From positions 1-15,373 of the forward strand of contig DATDVD010000063.1 in NCBI GenBank assembly GCA_035290065.1: DNA of 15,373 bases, written 5' to 3'. Origin of the DNA: DATDVD01 sp035290065 (GTDB lineage Bacteria > Pseudomonadota > Gammaproteobacteria > Coxiellales > Coxiellaceae). The position numbers and the translations under genes are program-made. This document shows positions 13,298 to 15,373 of the stretch, piece after piece (within the stretch, counting starts at the first letter, position 1; the number at the start of each line of letters is the position of its first letter). The notes below the pieces were generated by a model. The model made no database searches. It was not told the DNA's origin and saw nothing but the letters and a program-made list of their open reading frames with translations.

Positions 13298-13960
13298 CTA
13301 AATTGTCAGGGTCGTCACCCCATCCTCGCGACCCACCAAAATAATATCCGCTTTGCGATGGGCAAAGATGCCATTGCACACAACGCCGGGGATATTATTA
13401 AGTTCCGTTTCCAGGGCAGAAGGGCTGGAAATATCAAAATTATACACGTCCAAAATCACATTCCCATTATCGGTTTGGAAGCCTTGTCGATACACAGGAT
13501 CTCCCCCTCGTTTTAAACATTCGCGTGCTACAAAACTGCGTGCCATCGGCAATACCTCAATCGCTACCGGGAAATGGCCTAACACCACCGCTTCTTTATC
13601 TTTTCCTACGATACAAATAAATTGTTCTGAGGCGCTCGCAATAATTTTTTCTCGCGCCAGTGCGCCGCCGCCCCCTTTAATTAAGTAACCATGATTATTA
13701 AATTCATCCGCCCCATCGATATAGAGAGAAATTTTATTAACCGAATTCAATTCCAACACCGGAATACCTACCGCCTTAAGGCGTTGTTCCGTATCCACGG
13801 AGCTTGCCACCGCCCCTTCTAACCGTCCTCGATACTCCGCAAGCCCTTCAATAAAATAAGCCGTCGTAGATCCCGTTCCCACCCCAATAATGTCGTGACC
13901 TTTTACATACGCCAGCGCTTTCTTGGCCGCATTTCTTTTCTGAAGGGTTTTGTCTGTCAT
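13298..13960 (-). CDS. rpiA: Ribose-5-phosphate isomerase A
   Basis: A full-length, 220-residue RpiA. It has the phosphate loop GVGTGSTT (26-33), ASSVDTEQRLKAVGIPV, the DGADE motif (82-86) and KGGGGALAREKI (95-106) with the catalytic glutamate E104. It interconverts ribose-5-phosphate and ribulose-5-phosphate in the cytoplasm. AGGAAGAG lies about 10 bases before ATG 13960. The gene is 18 bases after prlC and 19 bases before punA on the same strand, so the three are probably co-transcribed. Its neighbours make it the link between nucleoside-derived pentose and the pentose phosphate pathway. Confidence 0.97.
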   Translation of the reverse strand: MTDKTLQKRNAAKKALAYVKGHDIIGVGTGSTTAYFIEGLAEYRGRLEGAVASSVDTEQRLKAVGIPVLELNSVNKISLYIDGADEFNNHGYLIKGGGGALAREKIIASASEQFICIVGKDKEAVVLGHFPVAIEVLPMARSFVARECLKRGGDPVYRQGFQTDNGNVILDVYNFDISSPSALETELNNIPGVVCNGIFAHRKADIILVGREDGVTTLTI

Positions 13961-13978
13961 AATTTTTTTCTCTTCCTA

Positions 13979-15373
13979 TTACGCCGTAATACCCGTTTGC
14001 TCTAACAAGGCTTTTATATCAGGATCCCGTCCTCTAAATTCCCGAAACAACCCATCAAACTCTCGAGATCCTCCCGGCTCCAAAATAAACGTCAGATAAC
14101 GTTGCGCCGTCTCATGGTCGAAAATCCCCCGTTCTTTAAATAAAGAAAACGCATCAGCTGCCATCACCTCGGCCCATTTATAACTGTAATAACCCGCAGC
14201 ATAACCTCCGGCAAAAATATGCCCAAAACTGTGTTGAAAACGATGGTAAGAAGGAACAGGAACCACCGACACCTCTTTGCGCACTGCATCCAATACGTGT
14301 TGAATTTGCTTGGATTCGTGCACATCGGTTTTCATATGTAGGTGAAAATCAAACAGTGAAAATTCTAATTGGCGTACCATTTGCATCGCGGATTGAAAAT
14401 TTTTAGCTGCAATCATGCTTTCATATAAAGAATCCGGCAAGGGTTCTTCCGTTTTATAATGAGTAGCAATAAAGTGTAAACCCTCTTTTTCCCATGCCCA
14501 GTTTTCATTGCATTGACTGGCTACCTCTACTGCATCCCAGGGAATGCCATTAATGCCCGAGACTTCGGAATAATTAACGGTGGTCAGCATATGTTGAAGC
14601 GCGTGCCCAAATTCATGAAACAGCGTTTCCACTTCGTCATGCGTAAATAAAGCAGGGTCTTTACCGACGGACGCATTAAAATTACACGTCACATAGGCTA
14701 CAGGAATTTGAATTTTACCATTGGGTAATTGACGACGCACACGGCATTCATCCATCCATGCGCCCCCGCGTTTATGTTTGCGTGCGTATAAATCCATATA
14801 AAATTGGGCGCGTATCGAGCCATCGTGATGAAGAATAGAAAATAATTTTACATGCTTATCCCAGCTATCAAAATGTTCTACTCGTTCAATTTTTACGCCG
14901 AATAATTTTTCGGTAATTAAAAATAATCCTTCTAAAACTCGAGGTTCGGGAAAATAAGGACGTAAGGTTTCCTGGGAAATATTGTATTGTTCTTGTCGCA
15001 ATTTTTCCGAATAATAGGCGATATCCCACGGCTTTAACTCGTGAACACTCCATTTTGTTTTTGCATAATGGGATAGCGATTTAAATTCTTCGCGTGCTTT
15101 TTCCTTAGAGTGGGCGCCTAATGCTTCCAAAAAGGCGAGAACATCACTCGTTTTTTTTACCATTTTCGTGGCTAATGATTTTTCGGCATAATTATGAAAG
15201 CCTAGTAATTGAGCAAGCTCGGTGCGTGCTTGAAGAATTTTCACCATCACGTCTGAATTATTCCACTCCTGTGCCTTGGGGCCTTGATCAGAGGCGCGAG
15301 TGACGTACGCATGATACATGGCTTCACGAAAATCGCCCGACTCGGCATGTGTCATCACGGCGATATAAGATGG
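13979..15373 (-). CDS. prlC: Oligopeptidase A, M3 zinc metallopeptidase (5' end outside window)
   Basis: About 464 C-terminal residues are present, against about 680 in E. coli PrlC. The frame stays open to the window edge (PSYIAV before MTHAESGDF), so the start lies outside. The zinc signature HEFGH is in VETLFHEFGHALQHMLTT, and the downstream Glu ligand region is around SEVSGINGIPWDAVEVASQ. REAMYHAYVTRASDQGP and the C-terminal FGHIFAGGYAAGYYSYKWAEVMAADAF stretch are typical of M3A peptidases. It degrades short peptides, including cleaved signal peptides, in the cytoplasm. Followed after 18 bases by rpiA. No internal break is visible. Confidence 0.95.
   Translation of the reverse strand, partial: PSYIAVMTHAESGDFREAMYHAYVTRASDQGPKAQEWNNSDVMVKILQARTELAQLLGFHNYAEKSLATKMVKKTSDVLAFLEALGAHSKEKAREEFKSLSHYAKTKWSVHELKPWDIAYYSEKLRQEQYNISQETLRPYFPEPRVLEGLFLITEKLFGVKIERVEHFDSWDKHVKLFSILHHDGSIRAQFYMDLYARKHKRGGAWMDECRVRRQLPNGKIQIPVAYVTCNFNASVGKDPALFTHDEVETLFHEFGHALQHMLTTVNYSEVSGINGIPWDAVEVASQCNENWAWEKEGLHFIATHYKTEEPLPDSLYESMIAAKNFQSAMQMVRQLEFSLFDFHLHMKTDVHESKQIQHVLDAVRKEVSVVPVPSYHRFQHSFGHIFAGGYAAGYYSYKWAEVMAADAFSLFKERGIFDHETAQRYLTFILEPGGSREFDGLFREFRGRDPDIKALLEQTGITA

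Overview
The window looks like chromosome of a gammaproteobacterium with low-to-moderate GC content. I favour a member of the Legionellales (Legionella, Coxiella or Aquicella-like). This rests on protein resemblance (GlmU, RsmE, DeoC, XapA-like PunA, RpiA, PrlC), on an MHS and a divergent POT transporter, and on a candidate LetA-box/Rsm-type small RNA. The genus is an inference and was not searched.

Layout. (1) Positions 1-2930: a polymorphic-toxin cassette array. The end of a toxin gene entering from the left is followed by an overlapping immunity-type gene. Next come two toxin-tip plus immunity cassettes and a third, decayed tip. Each of these three tips is preceded by the same GC-rich glycine-linker junction, which encodes a run ending in SRPPSPGLW. 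(2) Positions 2930-3130: a REP-like palindrome abuts a frameshifted fragment that matches the C-terminal end of AtpC (F1-ATPase epsilon). In E. coli atpC directly precedes glmU, so this looks like a synteny scar. (3) Positions 3158-6039: two inner-membrane transporters on the + strand (an MHS-type MFS and a POT-family protein without the usual ExxER motif). (4) Positions 6036-8042: two minus-strand genes, a FUSC-like membrane protein and an unrecognised protein with low-complexity ends. (5) Positions 8036-11222: a tight + strand cluster glmU - PAP2-family membrane enzyme - rsmE. (6) Positions 11220-11591: a LetA-box-like palindrome, then a candidate CsrA-sequestering RNA with eight GGA motifs and a strong intrinsic terminator. 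(7) Positions 11604-15373: a minus-strand cluster prlC (5' end outside the window) - rpiA - punA - deoC. A compact element of two inverted REP-like palindromes around a 2 x 23 bp tandem repeat sits between punA and deoC.

How the genes fit together. PunA releases pentose-1-phosphate from purine nucleosides. DeoC cleaves deoxyribose-5-phosphate, and RpiA links ribose-5-phosphate to the pentose phosphate pathway. The phosphopentomutase that would join the first step to the others is not in the window. PrlC, the POT protein and the MHS protein fit a peptide- and metabolite-scavenging lifestyle. The toxin array looks like a store of exchangeable C-terminal tips. The second cassette has no ATG or GTG of its own, so it probably becomes active only after recombining onto a full-length toxin gene at the shared junction.
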